Shown: positions 43,816-52,945 of the stretch, one piece after another
Position numbering within the stretch: position 1 is the stretch's first letter
Layout: each line of letters begins with the position of its first letter
NCBI RefSeq assembly: GCF_047501535.1
Contig: NZ_JAZDRJ010000006.1
Span: 143,690-207,689, forward strand
Source: Yanghanlia sp047501535
Lineage (GTDB): Bacteria; Pseudomonadota; Gammaproteobacteria; Burkholderiales; Burkholderiaceae_B
Length of the DNA: 64,000 nt
Direction: 5' to 3'
The notes under the pieces: generated by a model
What the model was told of the DNA's origin: nothing
Database searches by the model: none
What the model saw: only the letters and a program-made list of their open reading frames with translations
Translations under genes and position numbers: made by a program

Positions 43816-44495
43816 TACTTGGAGGCGAGCTTCCTGATGGCGGTGCTGTTTGCAACGTTGCCGGTTTCAGCCGGCAGCCGGCGTGCACCGTTGTAACGCT
43901 TCTGCCAATACCCGACATTCATGTCTTCGACGCGCACTTTGCTGCCGGTACTGGGGGCATGCACGAACTTGCCATCACCCACATAAATACCTACATGAGA
44001 AAAGCGCTGGCCCCGGGTGTTGAAGAACACCAAGTCACCACTTTCAAGTTCGTTGCGTTTAATGGATTCGCCTAGCCGAGCCATTTCGGAAGACCGGCGA
44101 GGCAGTTTGAGACCCAGTGATTTTTCCGCCGCATAGCGCACCAGACCGCTACAGTCGAAGCCCTGAGCAGGTGAGTTACCGCCAAAGCGGTAATTAATGC
44201 CCAGGTAGTTAAGCGCTGTGGAAGCCAGGTTGCGCTCTTGGGTGTCTTGTTCGTCGGCGCGGAGATAAGCGCCAAGAGGGTCGGCGCTTACACTTGCCAG
44301 ATACTGGCTGCGAACGCTGCGTTTGCCAACTAAAAATGAGCCTTCGCCTTCGTATTCATTAAGCGCCTGCTGTGAAACGCCTTGTGTGGCACAACCCGCT
44401 AGCACCAGACATGCAGTGGCAGCTAGGAGGCGAAAAGGTTTGAATGAGGCGGATGGAAGGCTGGCTTTCCGGTGATGTGGCGGTTGAGCGGACAT
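43815..44495 (-). CDS. NlpC/P60 family peptidoglycan endopeptidase, lipoprotein
   Basis: 226 residues. Signal peptide with lipobox LVLAGC (Cys about residue 35), then a C40 peptidase domain with catalytic Cys in FDCSGLVRYAA, His in FSHVGIYVGDG, and a further His in KFVHAPSTG. It probably cuts cross-linking peptides in the wall, like E. coli MepS/NlpC. The start ATG has no recognisable ribosome-binding site and sits directly behind a terminator-like hairpin (44508-44547), so expression may depend on read-through. Confidence 0.9.
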   Translation of the reverse strand: MSAQPPHHRKASLPSASFKPFRLLAATACLVLAGCATQGVSQQALNEYEGEGSFLVGKRSVRSQYLASVSADPLGAYLRADEQDTQERNLASTALNYLGINYRFGGNSPAQGFDCSGLVRYAAEKSLGLKLPRRSSEMARLGESIKRNELESGDLVFFNTRGQRFSHVGIYVGDGKFVHAPSTGSKVRVEDMNVGYWQKRYNGARRLPAETGNVANSTAIRKLASK

Positions 44496-44507
44496 TGGAT
44501 ACCAAAG

Positions 44508-44547
44508 AAAAAGCCCGTAACGGGTCGTGGGTAAGCCCGTTACGGGC
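44508..44547 (-). terminator. Terminator-like hairpin in the leader of the NlpC/P60 gene
   Basis: On the minus strand, perfect 12-bp arms GCCCGTAACGGG and CCCGTTACGGGC enclose an 11-base loop and run into TTTTT. No minus-strand gene lies upstream that it could end; it is 12-15 bases before the NlpC/P60 start codon. Confidence 0.6.
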
Positions 44548-44646
44548 AGAATCTGTTGGAAAATCTTCAGCGAGTTTACCCCAGCGCCATATCTGGCGTA
44601 AAGTCTGCTAGGGGAAAACGAGATCCCGTCTTTTCAGGAAAATATA

Positions 44647-45051
44647 ATGAATACCAAGCCTGTACTTTCTGTGGACGATGTCCAGACCATACTTGATGCC
44701 GCACGCCGCCATGCAGAACAAAATAAATGGGCGGTGACCATTGCCGTTGCCGATGACGGTGGCCATTTGCTGGGGTTGGTGCGTCTGGACGGCGCCGCGC
44801 CTCTTTCCTCGCACATCGCTCCGGCCAAGGCCCACGCAGCCGCTTTGGGGCGCCGCGAATCCAAGGGTTTTGAAGACACCATTAATCAAGGTCGTTACGC
44901 GTTCTTGTCGGTACCTCTGGAAGGCATGCTCGAAGGCGGTGTACCCATTGTTCACGACGGTCATGTGGTGGGGGCAGTGGGGGTTTCGGGCGTGAAGTCC
45001 GATGAAGATGCGCAGATTGCGCGTGCGGGAATTGCTGCATTGAACGCATGA
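44647..45051 (+). CDS. GlcG/HbpS family protein (heme-binding fold)
   Basis: 134 residues of the GlcG/HbpS (DUF336) family, with IAVADDGGHLLGLVRLDGA and GGVPIVHDGHVVGAVGVSG. Some members bind heme or cobalamin, others sit in glycolate or aromatic pathways with no known role. A CGCCA-TATC-TGGCG dyad (44585-44598) lies upstream. Stop overlaps the MFS gene start (ATGA), so the two are coupled. Confidence 0.88.
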   Translation: MNTKPVLSVDDVQTILDAARRHAEQNKWAVTIAVADDGGHLLGLVRLDGAAPLSSHIAPAKAHAAALGRRESKGFEDTINQGRYAFLSVPLEGMLEGGVPIVHDGHVVGAVGVSGVKSDEDAQIARAGIAALNA

Positions 45052-46370
45052 ATGCACCAAGGCCGCAGGTCGCGCCACGACTCGGCGATGCGCTGAACCC
45101 AGGGGTTGGGAAGCGCGAGCTCTGGGCCTGGGCGATGTACGACTTCGCCAATTCCGGTTACACCACCGTGGTTCTCACCACGGTGTTCAGCGCCTATTTC
45201 GTGGGCGTTGTAGCAGCGGGGCGCGACTGGGGCACATTAGCCTTTACCAGCGCGCTGTCGTTTTCTTATCTGCTCGTCATGCTGACCATGCCGACGCTGG
45301 GCGCACGAGCCGACGCTCATGCGCGCCGGCGCCGTTTTCTTTTTATGAGCACAACAGGCTGCGTTGCGGGCACCGCCATGCTGGCGGTGGTCGGCCCCAA
45401 TGACATCGCCATCGGCCTGCTTGCCCTAGCTATTTCCAATTACTGCTACTGCGTGGGCGAATCCCTCATCGCTGCTTTTCTGCCCGAAATTGCCCGGCCC
45501 GAAGCGCTCGGTCGTGTATCCGGCTGGGGTTGGAGCTTGGGCTACTTCGGCGGCATGCTGGCGCTTGGGCTTTCGTTAGTCATTGCCGGGCGCGCGGAAG
45601 CAGAAGGTTTGCCGGCCGAAAGCTATGTGCCGTGGGTCATGCTGCTCACGGCGTTGATATTTGCTGTTGCGGCGCTGCCCGCATTTCTGTTTTTGCGCGA
45701 ACGCTCCGAAGCCAGCCAGCGTGCTCAGGAAGGGCTGTTGCGGCGCCTAGCCAATGCCTGGCGCGATACGCAAGCGCATTTCCCCGATTTTCGCCGCTTG
45801 CTAATTTGCGGGGCGTTTTATCAAGCGGGAATTGCCGTCGTGGTGACCTTGGCAGCGGTCTATGCGTCAGAAGCCATGGGTTTCACCATGGCGCAAACCA
45901 TGATGCTGGTGTTTACGGTGAATATTGCAGCGGCGGTCGGGGCGTTTTCCTTCGGGCATTTTCAAGATCGTATCGGCCATAAACCGGCGCTGGCCATTAC
46001 ATTGGTGGGTTGGATACTCATGGTGCTGGTTGCTTACGTCGCCGTGGAGGCTTGGGTATTCTGGCTGGCGGCCACGCTGGCGGGCTTATGCATGGGCACC
46101 AGCCAAAGCGCCGGGCGAGCCATGGTGGGGGCGCTTGCTCCCCCACGTCGTCTGGCTGAATTCTTTTCTCTTTGGACATTCGCCATCCAGTTGGCCGCCG
46201 TCGTTGGGCCGTTGTTCTACGGTGTGATCACATGGGTAAGCGGCGGTAATCACCGTCTGGCACTGCTGCTGACGGGCAGCTTTTTTGTGCTGGGTTTAAT
46301 GGTTTTGACACGTGTTGATTTCGCTCGCGGCATGCGGGCGCGTCAGGTAGCAATAGGAGCACCCACTTGA
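45048..46370 (+). CDS. MFS transporter, UMF1/Atg22-like family
   Basis: 440 residues, about 12 membrane spans. The motif WAMYDFANSGYTTVVLTTVF at the first span marks the UMF1 (Atg22-related) group. Substrate unknown; eukaryotic Atg22 exports amino acids from vacuoles, but that does not transfer safely. Coupled to the upstream GlcG/HbpS gene and, by four bases, to the downstream DMT gene. Confidence 0.9.
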   Translation: MNAPRPQVAPRLGDALNPGVGKRELWAWAMYDFANSGYTTVVLTTVFSAYFVGVVAAGRDWGTLAFTSALSFSYLLVMLTMPTLGARADAHARRRRFLFMSTTGCVAGTAMLAVVGPNDIAIGLLALAISNYCYCVGESLIAAFLPEIARPEALGRVSGWGWSLGYFGGMLALGLSLVIAGRAEAEGLPAESYVPWVMLLTALIFAVAALPAFLFLRERSEASQRAQEGLLRRLANAWRDTQAHFPDFRRLLICGAFYQAGIAVVVTLAAVYASEAMGFTMAQTMMLVFTVNIAAAVGAFSFGHFQDRIGHKPALAITLVGWILMVLVAYVAVEAWVFWLAATLAGLCMGTSQSAGRAMVGALAPPRRLAEFFSLWTFAIQLAAVVGPLFYGVITWVSGGNHRLALLLTGSFFVLGLMVLTRVDFARGMRARQVAIGAPT

Positions 46371-47254
46371 ATACGCATCGTAGCGATCCCGCCGCCTTGG
46401 TTCTCATGGCCTTTGCCGTCGTCGTCTGGGGCTTCAGCTGGGTTGTTATGAAGTACATGATGGACTGGATCGGGCCATTCAATCTGGTGTTCTGGCGTAG
46501 TCTGGTCGCATTTTGTGTGTTGCTCGTATTGCAATTGTCGGTGGGGCAGCGTTTCGAGGTACCGCCCCTTGGCCCGTCGCTGCTGGTGGCGCTGCTGCAA
46601 ACCACGTTGTTTCAATGTTTAGGGCAATTGGCGCTTACCATGGGCGGCGCTGGGCAGGTCGTTCTGCTGGCTTACACCATGCCATTCTGGGCGGCAGCCA
46701 TTGCGTGGCCGGTGCTGGGTGAACGGTTATCTAGGCTGCATCTGGCTTCATTCATATTGGCGGCGGTGGGTTTGGTGCTGGTGATTGCTCCTTGGAAGGG
46801 CATGGGTAATGTACTGGCACTGATTCCCGGCCTCGCGGCAGGGCTGTGTTGGGGCGGCGGGGTGGTTGCCAGTAAAAAGCTTTTCCAGGAGCGGCCTCCC
46901 GCTATGCTGAATTTCATTACTTGGCAAATGCTGTTGGGCTCGCTGTTCTGCCTGCCATTGCTGCTATTTGTGCCGCAACGTCCCACCGTGTGGTCGGTGG
47001 AATCCATCATGGGCATGGCATATATGGCGGTGCTGGCGTCGGCTTTGGGCTGGTGGCTGTGGCTTTCAGTGGTGCGGCGTGTCAGCGTCGCCGTGGTGGG
47101 GATGTCCAGTCTGGGCGTGCCGGTGCTGGCGGTGATTCTGGCCTGGCTGTTGCTGGACGAACAGCCTGATGCCGCCACGCTGGTTGGTGTCGCCGCCATT
47201 ATCAGCGGCCTGGTGGTGGTGAACCTGGCGGCCTTGCGGTCTGTAAAACATTAA
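46367..47254 (+). CDS. DMT-family transporter (EamA)
   Basis: 295 residues, ten predicted spans in two EamA repeats (GFSWVVMKYMMDWIGPFN; GYWLW-type second half with YMAVLASALGWWLW). TTG 46367 overlaps the upstream stop and follows AGGAGC by six bases. Third gene of an overlapping set with the GlcG/HbpS and UMF1 genes; the shared job is not evident. Confidence 0.88.
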   Translation: MNTHRSDPAALVLMAFAVVVWGFSWVVMKYMMDWIGPFNLVFWRSLVAFCVLLVLQLSVGQRFEVPPLGPSLLVALLQTTLFQCLGQLALTMGGAGQVVLLAYTMPFWAAAIAWPVLGERLSRLHLASFILAAVGLVLVIAPWKGMGNVLALIPGLAAGLCWGGGVVASKKLFQERPPAMLNFITWQMLLGSLFCLPLLLFVPQRPTVWSVESIMGMAYMAVLASALGWWLWLSVVRRVSVAVVGMSSLGVPVLAVILAWLLLDEQPDAATLVGVAAIISGLVVVNLAALRSVKH

Positions 47255-47283
47255 GGCCTGTAAAACATTAAGTTTAAGCAGCC

Positions 47284-47319
47284 AAAAAAAAGGGCCAGTG
47301 ATAAACACCGGCCCTTTTT
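47284..47319. terminator. Bidirectional Rho-independent terminator
   Basis: A 9-bp stem with one mismatch (GGGCCAGTG with CACCGGCCC, loop ATAAA) is flanked by eight As on the left and five Ts on the right, so it serves both the DMT gene and the convergent ETF dehydrogenase gene. Confidence 0.8.
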
Positions 47320-47370
47320 GCTACACCCGCACCTAATGCGTACGGGCTGAATTGCGCAGCACGAAGAAGA

Positions 47371-49017
47371 CTACATCCCGTTATAGACAGGCCCTTCGCC
47401 ACCTTGCGGCGCTACCCACACGATGTTCTGGGTGGGGTCCTTGATGTCACAGGTCTTGCAGTGCACACAGTTCTGCGCGTTGATCTGCAATTTGTCGTTG
47501 CCGTCGTCGTCCTTGATGAACTCGTAGACGCCTGCGGGGCAGTAACGTGCTTCTGGGCCGCCGTACTTCGCCAGATTGACTTCCACGGGAACGGAAGGGT
47601 CTTTCAAGGTCAGGTGAACCGGCTGCTCTTCCTCGTGGTTGGTGTTCGAGATAAAGACGGAGCTGAGGCGGTCAAACGTTAGCTTGCCATCCGGCTTGGG
47701 GTACTCGATTCGCTCGCACTCGGAAGCCGGTTGCAAGCAGGCGTGATCAGGCTTGGTGCGGTGGATGGTCCAGGGCATTTTGCCTTTCAGCAGCCATTGC
47801 TCGATACCCGTCATGATGGTGGCAACGGTGCGGCCCTTCTTGAACCACTGCTTGAAGTTACGCGCTTTGTTCAGTTCGGCATGCAGCCAAGACGCTTCAA
47901 ATGCATGGGGGTAGGCCACCAGTTCATCGTGACTGCGCCCTGCCTTCAAGGCCTCAAACGCGGCTTCAGCAGCCAGTGAGCCGGTTTTAATTGCAGCATG
48001 GCTGCCCTTAATGCGGGAAGCGTTCAGCATGCCGGCCTCGCAACCCACCAGAACGCCGCCGGGGAAGCAGAGCTTCGGGATCGACAGCAGGCCGCCTGCA
48101 GTCAGCGAACGGGCGCCATAGGCGATGCGCTTGCCGCCTTCAAATGTCGGGCGGATAGCCGGGTGGGTTTTATAGCGCTGAAATTCTTCGAAAGGCGACA
48201 GCCAGGGGTTGGCGTAATCCAGGCCGACGACGAGGCCCACCACCACGATGTTGTTGTCCATGTGGTAGAGGAAGGAGCCGCCGTAAGTATCGGAGTCGAG
48301 CGGCCAGCCGGCGGTGTGCACCACCAAGCCCGGCTTGGACTGTGCGGGGTCGACTTCCCACATTTCCTTGATGCCGATGCCGTAGCTTTGCGGGTCGCGC
48401 CCTTCGTCGAGCTTGTAGCGCTCGATCAGTTGGCGGCCCAACTGGCCGCGTGAACCTTCGGCAAAAATGGTGTAGCGTGCGTGCAACTCCATGCCCGGCT
48501 GGTAGGCGTCGGTGGGCTGGCCATCGCGGCCTACGCCCATGTCGCCAGTGGCCACGCCTTTAACCGCGCCGTTTTCGTCGTACAGAATTTCGCCAGCGGC
48601 AAAGCCCGGGAAGATATCTACGCCGAGGGCCTCGGCCTGTTCGCCCAGCCAGCGTGTGACATAGCCCAAGCGCACAATGTAGTTGCCTTTGTTGTGGAAA
48701 CACTCTGGCAGCAACCAGTTTGGCGTAGCGCGGGCCCCTTTCTCGGAAAGGAAGAGGAATTTGTCTTCGGTGACGGCGGTTTCCAGCGGCGCACCTTTTT
48801 CCTTCCAGTCGGGAATGAGTTCGCTGAGCGCTTGTGGGTCAATGACGGCGCCCGACAGCGTGTGAGCACCGATTTCTGAGCCTTTTTCCAGCACACAGAC
48901 ACTGATGTCGTGATCTTGCTCGGCAGCAAGTTGCTTCAGACGAATGGCAGCCGACAGCCCGCCGGGGCCGCCGCCAACTACCACTACGTCATATTCCATT
49001 GATTCGCGTTCAGCCAT
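47371..49017 (-). CDS. Electron-transfer flavoprotein-ubiquinone oxidoreductase
   Basis: Membrane-associated FAD and 4Fe-4S enzyme that passes electrons from acyl-CoA dehydrogenases, via ETF, to ubiquinone. 548 residues. FAD motif VVVGGGPGGLSAAIRL near the N-terminus and the cluster-binding Cys at the C-terminus (CPAGVYEF, NCVHCKTCDI) are complete. The start at 49017 follows AAGGAGAT; the next Met is six residues on. Divergent from a thioesterase, both fitting fatty-acid oxidation. Confidence 0.95.
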   Translation of the reverse strand: MAERESMEYDVVVVGGGPGGLSAAIRLKQLAAEQDHDISVCVLEKGSEIGAHTLSGAVIDPQALSELIPDWKEKGAPLETAVTEDKFLFLSEKGARATPNWLLPECFHNKGNYIVRLGYVTRWLGEQAEALGVDIFPGFAAGEILYDENGAVKGVATGDMGVGRDGQPTDAYQPGMELHARYTIFAEGSRGQLGRQLIERYKLDEGRDPQSYGIGIKEMWEVDPAQSKPGLVVHTAGWPLDSDTYGGSFLYHMDNNIVVVGLVVGLDYANPWLSPFEEFQRYKTHPAIRPTFEGGKRIAYGARSLTAGGLLSIPKLCFPGGVLVGCEAGMLNASRIKGSHAAIKTGSLAAEAAFEALKAGRSHDELVAYPHAFEASWLHAELNKARNFKQWFKKGRTVATIMTGIEQWLLKGKMPWTIHRTKPDHACLQPASECERIEYPKPDGKLTFDRLSSVFISNTNHEEEQPVHLTLKDPSVPVEVNLAKYGGPEARYCPAGVYEFIKDDDGNDKLQINAQNCVHCKTCDIKDPTQNIVWVAPQGGEGPVYNGM

Positions 49018-49197
49018 GGTTCCGAGTATCTCCTTGTCGTGAACAGTTCCGGCTGCGGGACTTCAAGCCGAAATTCCGGAACACTCTCTAATTGATTGAT
49101 AAGTCCATTGTATTGCAGGCTGGCAGAGTTTTGTTGCACTGCCACGAAAAGAAACTTCACCGGTATACTTTGACGACCATGAATAGGGAGGGACAAA

Positions 49198-49656
49198 GTG
49201 GAGTTGCAATCCAGGCTTAATGAGCAAGTGCAGGCCGGTACAGGCGAATGCTTTCGGTTGGAAATACCCGTACGGTGGGGAGATCACGATTCACACGACC
49301 ACGTGAATAACACGGTGTATTTCCGGTTTATGGAAGAAACGCGCGTGCATTGCGCGCGTGCTTGTGGCATAGGCGGGCGTGCCACAAACCGCGATATCGT
49401 TGTGGCAAACGTATCGTGTACGTTTCTGCGCCCCATTCATTGGCCTGCCATCGTGGTGGTTGAAAAGCGGCTCAAAAAAGTTGGGCGCTCCAGCGTCGAG
49501 TTTGAAGACGAGATCAGCGTCAAGGGCGAAGAAGGTCTCTGCGCTCGCGGGCAGACCGTCGTAGTCGGACTCGATCGTGAGACAGGGCGCCCGGCGCCGT
49601 GGTCTCAGGCAGAACTCGAAGGTATGGCAAAGGTTTTTGCCATACCTGTAGCGTGA
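49198..49656 (+). CDS. Acyl-CoA thioesterase (4HBT hotdog family)
   Basis: 152 residues. The hotdog-fold signature VRWGDHDSHDHVNNTVYFRF with a likely catalytic Asp and the N-terminal helix pattern point to the 4-hydroxybenzoyl-CoA thioesterase/YbgC branch. GTG 49198 lies behind a strong AGGGAGGGA. The acyl chain preference is unknown; neighbours handle acyl-CoAs and 3-oxoacids. Confidence 0.87.
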   Translation: MELQSRLNEQVQAGTGECFRLEIPVRWGDHDSHDHVNNTVYFRFMEETRVHCARACGIGGRATNRDIVVANVSCTFLRPIHWPAIVVVEKRLKKVGRSSVEFEDEISVKGEEGLCARGQTVVVGLDRETGRPAPWSQAELEGMAKVFAIPVA

Positions 49657-49701
49657 TTCAAAACACGATTTCGATTCTCTTTTTTCACAAGGAAGGGTGT
49701 G

Positions 49702-50400
49702 ATGGACAAAGTATATGCAAATGCCGAAGAAGCATTGAAAGGCGTCGTGGCCGATGGCCAGACGATCGCTGTAGGGGGCTTTGGCCTGTGCGGCATCCCC
49801 GAAGCGCTCATAGCGGCGCTAAGAGATTCCGGGGTCAAGGGCCTGACCTGCATTAGCAATAATGCGGGTGTAGACGGCTTTGGTCTGGGCCAACTGCTGG
49901 AAACCCGCCAAGTCAGCAAGATGATTGCGTCTTATGTGGGTGAAAACAAAGAGTTTGAGCGCCAGTATCTGGCTGGTGAACTCGAACTGGAGTTCACGCC
50001 GCAAGGCACGCTGGCTGAAAAGCTGCGCGCAGGCGGTGCGGGCATTCCTGCTTTTTTCACCAAAACCGGGGTAGGCACTTTGGTGGCCGAAGGCAAGGAA
50101 ACCCGCGAGTTTGACGGTGAAGCCTATATCATGGAGCGCTCACTGGTGCCCGACGTTTCGTTGGTGAAAGCCTGGAAAGCCGACCGCTCCGGTAATTTGA
50201 TGTTCCGCCGCACGGCGCGCAACTTCAACCCGAATGTGGCCATGGCAGGAAAAATCACCATTGTTGAAGTCGAAGAAGTCGTCGAGACTGGCAGCTTTGA
50301 CCCCGACAGCGTCCACTTGCCCGGCATCTACGTGCATCGCATCGTAGTGAACGCCAACCCCGAAAAGCGCATTGAACAGCGCACCACCCGTAACGTATAA
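49702..50400 (+). CDS. scoA: 3-oxoacid CoA-transferase subunit A
   Basis: Alpha chain of a family I CoA transferase that moves CoA from succinyl-CoA to acetoacetate or a related 3-oxoacid. 232 residues; GGFGLCGIPEALIAAL near the N-terminus and ISNNAGVDGFGLG are typical. ATG 49702 has GGAAGGG upstream; an overlapping GTG three bases earlier is less likely. Pairs with the next gene, 11 bases away. The ketoadipate-type PcaIJ is the main alternative, judged less likely. Confidence 0.93.
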   Translation: MDKVYANAEEALKGVVADGQTIAVGGFGLCGIPEALIAALRDSGVKGLTCISNNAGVDGFGLGQLLETRQVSKMIASYVGENKEFERQYLAGELELEFTPQGTLAEKLRAGGAGIPAFFTKTGVGTLVAEGKETREFDGEAYIMERSLVPDVSLVKAWKADRSGNLMFRRTARNFNPNVAMAGKITIVEVEEVVETGSFDPDSVHLPGIYVHRIVVNANPEKRIEQRTTRNV

Positions 50401-50411
50401 GGAGCTTGAAC

Positions 50412-51068
50412 ATGGCTTGGACACGCGATCAAATGGCCGCACGCGCCGCTCGTGAACTGCAGGACGGCTTCTATGTGAATCTGGGCATTGGCATGCCTAC
50501 ATTGGTGGCGAACTATGTGCCGGAAGGGATGGAGGTCTGGCTGCAGTCTGAAAACGGCTTGCTGGGCATCGGGCCGTTCCCCACAGAAGATGAAGTCGAT
50601 GCCGACCTCATCAATGCGGGTAAACAGACTGTCACCACATTGCCTGGCTCGTCTATTTTTTCGTCAGCTGATTCTTTTGCCATGATTCGTGGCGGCAAGA
50701 TCAACCTGGCAATCCTGGGCGCCATGCAGGTCTCCGAGAAGGGCGACCTGGCCAACTGGATGATCCCCGGGAAAATGGTTAAAGGCATGGGCGGCGCGAT
50801 GGACCTCGTGGCGGGCGTCGGCCGTGTCGTGGTGCTGATGGAGCACGTGGCACGCAAGAAGGATGGCACGGAAGACCTTAAGCTCCTGCCCGAATGCACA
50901 CTGCCGCTGACTGGCGTGGGGGTGGTAAACCGCATCATTACCGACCTATGCGTTCTGGATGTTACCGACGACGGCCTTAAGCTGGTAGAACTGGCCGATG
51001 GCGTTACCGTCGACGAGGTGGTAGCCAAGACAGCCGCCAAGTTAGACGTTTCTGCGGTGGCTGCCTGA
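50412..51068 (+). CDS. scoB: 3-oxoacid CoA-transferase subunit B
   Basis: Beta chain carrying the catalytic Glu in QSENGLLGIGPF. 218 residues; NLGIGMPTLVANYVP at the N-terminus and VVNRIITDLCVLDV near the C-terminus fit. ATG 50412 follows AAGGAGC. With subunit A it supplies acetoacetyl-CoA for oxidation or takes it for storage; the ETF dehydrogenase and thioesterase next door fit a lipid or ketone-body context. Confidence 0.94.
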   Translation: MAWTRDQMAARAARELQDGFYVNLGIGMPTLVANYVPEGMEVWLQSENGLLGIGPFPTEDEVDADLINAGKQTVTTLPGSSIFSSADSFAMIRGGKINLAILGAMQVSEKGDLANWMIPGKMVKGMGGAMDLVAGVGRVVVLMEHVARKKDGTEDLKLLPECTLPLTGVGVVNRIITDLCVLDVTDDGLKLVELADGVTVDEVVAKTAAKLDVSAVAA

Positions 51069-51071
51069 ACC

Positions 51072-52877
51072 ATGAGTATGTTCCCGAGCGTGAACCAGCG
51101 GTTGGAAGCCCTGCGTCAAATTATGCGCGAGCAAAAAGTGGGCGCTTGTGTGGTGCCCACTTCCGACCCGCATCTTTCTGAGTATCTTCCAGATCGCTGG
51201 CAAGCGCGCGAGTGGTTGTCCGGCTTTACCGGCTCCGCCGGCACGCTGGTGGTGTGTGGCGATGTCGCTGCTCTCTGGACGGACAGCCGCTATTGGGAAC
51301 AGGCAGAAGTCGAGCTGCGCGACACGGGCATCGACCTCATGAGGGCCGGGCAGGGCGATGTCCCTGCCCCCTACGATTGGGTGGCAGAACGTTTGCCCAA
51401 AGGGGCTGCCGTGGCGGTCGATGGCCAAGTGCTTTCGGTGCAGGCTTGGCGACAGTGGCAGAAAGCCTGTGCCGGTGCAGAGCGGCGATTAGTGATCGAG
51501 GCCGACCTGCCCGGCATGGTGTGGGAGGGCCGCCCGCCGGCGCCCGCAGGAAAGGTCACTGAACATACGGCTCCGTGGGCGTGTCGCAGCCGCCGGCAAA
51601 ACTTGCAGGCATTACGCGCCGACATGCAGCGCCAGCACGCGCAATGGCATTTGATCTCAGCGCTCGACGACCTCGCCTGGTTATTTAACCTGCGGGGCAA
51701 CGATATTCCTTACAACCCGGTGTTTCTGGCTCATGCTTTAGTCGGCCAGGATTCCGCCCGGTTATTTGTTGACGCCACCAAACTCGAAGCGGGGCTGCGC
51801 GATACGCTGTTGGCCGAAGGCATCACACTCGAACCGTATGAAAACATCACGGCGGCGCTGGCCGCGCTGCCTGCCGGGGAAACCTTGCTTTTCGACCCGG
51901 CGCGAGTCACCGTAGGCCTGCTGAATGCCGCAGTGCAGGTTGGCAAGGCGGAAAGCATTAACCCGGCTCATTTATTGAAGTCGCGCAAAAACCCCGAGGA
52001 AATCGCTAATGTGCGCCGCACCATGGAAGAGGACGGCGCTGCCTTGTGCGAATTCTTCGCCTGGTTTGAAGCCGCACAGGGCAAGGAACGTATTACCGAA
52101 CTCACCATCGACGAACGATTGACCGCCGCACGGGCCAGGCGCCCCGGTTTCGTCTCGCCGAGTTTTGGCACCATTGCGGCTTGGCAGGCCAATGGCGCCA
52201 TGCCGCATTACCATGCCACGGAAGCGGCGCATGCCGTCATTGAAGGCGATGGGCTGCTGCTGATCGATTCCGGCGGCCAGTACCTGGGCGGCACCACCGA
52301 TATCACGCGAGTCGTGCCGGTAGGGCAGGTCACTGCAGAACAAAAACGCGATTACACCGCGGTGCTCAAAGGCATGATTGCCTTGTCGCAAGCCGTGTTC
52401 CCCGCAGGTTTGCCTGCTTATGCCCTAGACGCCCTGGCACGCGGGCCCATCTGGCAGTTGGGAGCGGATTACGGCCACGGAACCGGCCATGGGGTGGGTT
52501 ACTTCATGAATGTGCACGAAGGCCCCCAATCGATTTCCTGGCGCAACACGGCTAACCCGCATGCACTCATGCAGGAGGGCATGATTACCTCGAATGAGCC
52601 GGGCCTGTACCGGCCGGGCCGTTGGGGGATTCGTATCGAAAACCTGGTTTTGGCCACAGCATTCGAAAGTACGGAATTTGGCGATTTTCTGTGTTTCGAA
52701 ACACTGACTCTGTGCCCAATAGATATACGTTGTATAGACGTTGCTATGCTCTCGCACGAAGATATCACCTGGTTGGATGGTTATCACAAGCAGGTTCGCG
52801 AGCGGCTATCGCCTCTGGTCCAGGGCGCGGCACGAGCATGGCTTGAACGTCACACCCAGCCCATTATCGTTTCGTGA
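51072..52877 (+). CDS. M24B metallopeptidase, Xaa-Pro aminopeptidase family
   Basis: 601 residues: two creatinase-like N-terminal domains, then a pita-bread catalytic domain. Metal-binding residues are in IDSGGQYLGGTTDITR (two Asp), YGHGTGHGVG (His) and TSNEPGLYRPGRWGIRIEN (two Glu). The size resembles eukaryotic-type aminopeptidase P rather than the 440-residue PepP. It begins three bases after scoB, so it may be co-transcribed though the functions differ. Confidence 0.92.
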   Translation: MSMFPSVNQRLEALRQIMREQKVGACVVPTSDPHLSEYLPDRWQAREWLSGFTGSAGTLVVCGDVAALWTDSRYWEQAEVELRDTGIDLMRAGQGDVPAPYDWVAERLPKGAAVAVDGQVLSVQAWRQWQKACAGAERRLVIEADLPGMVWEGRPPAPAGKVTEHTAPWACRSRRQNLQALRADMQRQHAQWHLISALDDLAWLFNLRGNDIPYNPVFLAHALVGQDSARLFVDATKLEAGLRDTLLAEGITLEPYENITAALAALPAGETLLFDPARVTVGLLNAAVQVGKAESINPAHLLKSRKNPEEIANVRRTMEEDGAALCEFFAWFEAAQGKERITELTIDERLTAARARRPGFVSPSFGTIAAWQANGAMPHYHATEAAHAVIEGDGLLLIDSGGQYLGGTTDITRVVPVGQVTAEQKRDYTAVLKGMIALSQAVFPAGLPAYALDALARGPIWQLGADYGHGTGHGVGYFMNVHEGPQSISWRNTANPHALMQEGMITSNEPGLYRPGRWGIRIENLVLATAFESTEFGDFLCFETLTLCPIDIRCIDVAMLSHEDITWLDGYHKQVRERLSPLVQGAARAWLERHTQPIIVS

Positions 52878-52945
52878 GTCGGGCCGGTATCGGCTACAAT
52901 CTCAATTTCCCGCTGCAGCCCGATCACCCCGGGCACCCACCGACA

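Noticed and set aside
49046..49082. GTTCCGG and CCGGAAC inverted repeat between the ETF dehydrogenase and thioesterase genes
   Set aside because: The arms are only 7 bp and 23 bases apart, close to chance in GC-rich DNA; not called as an operator.
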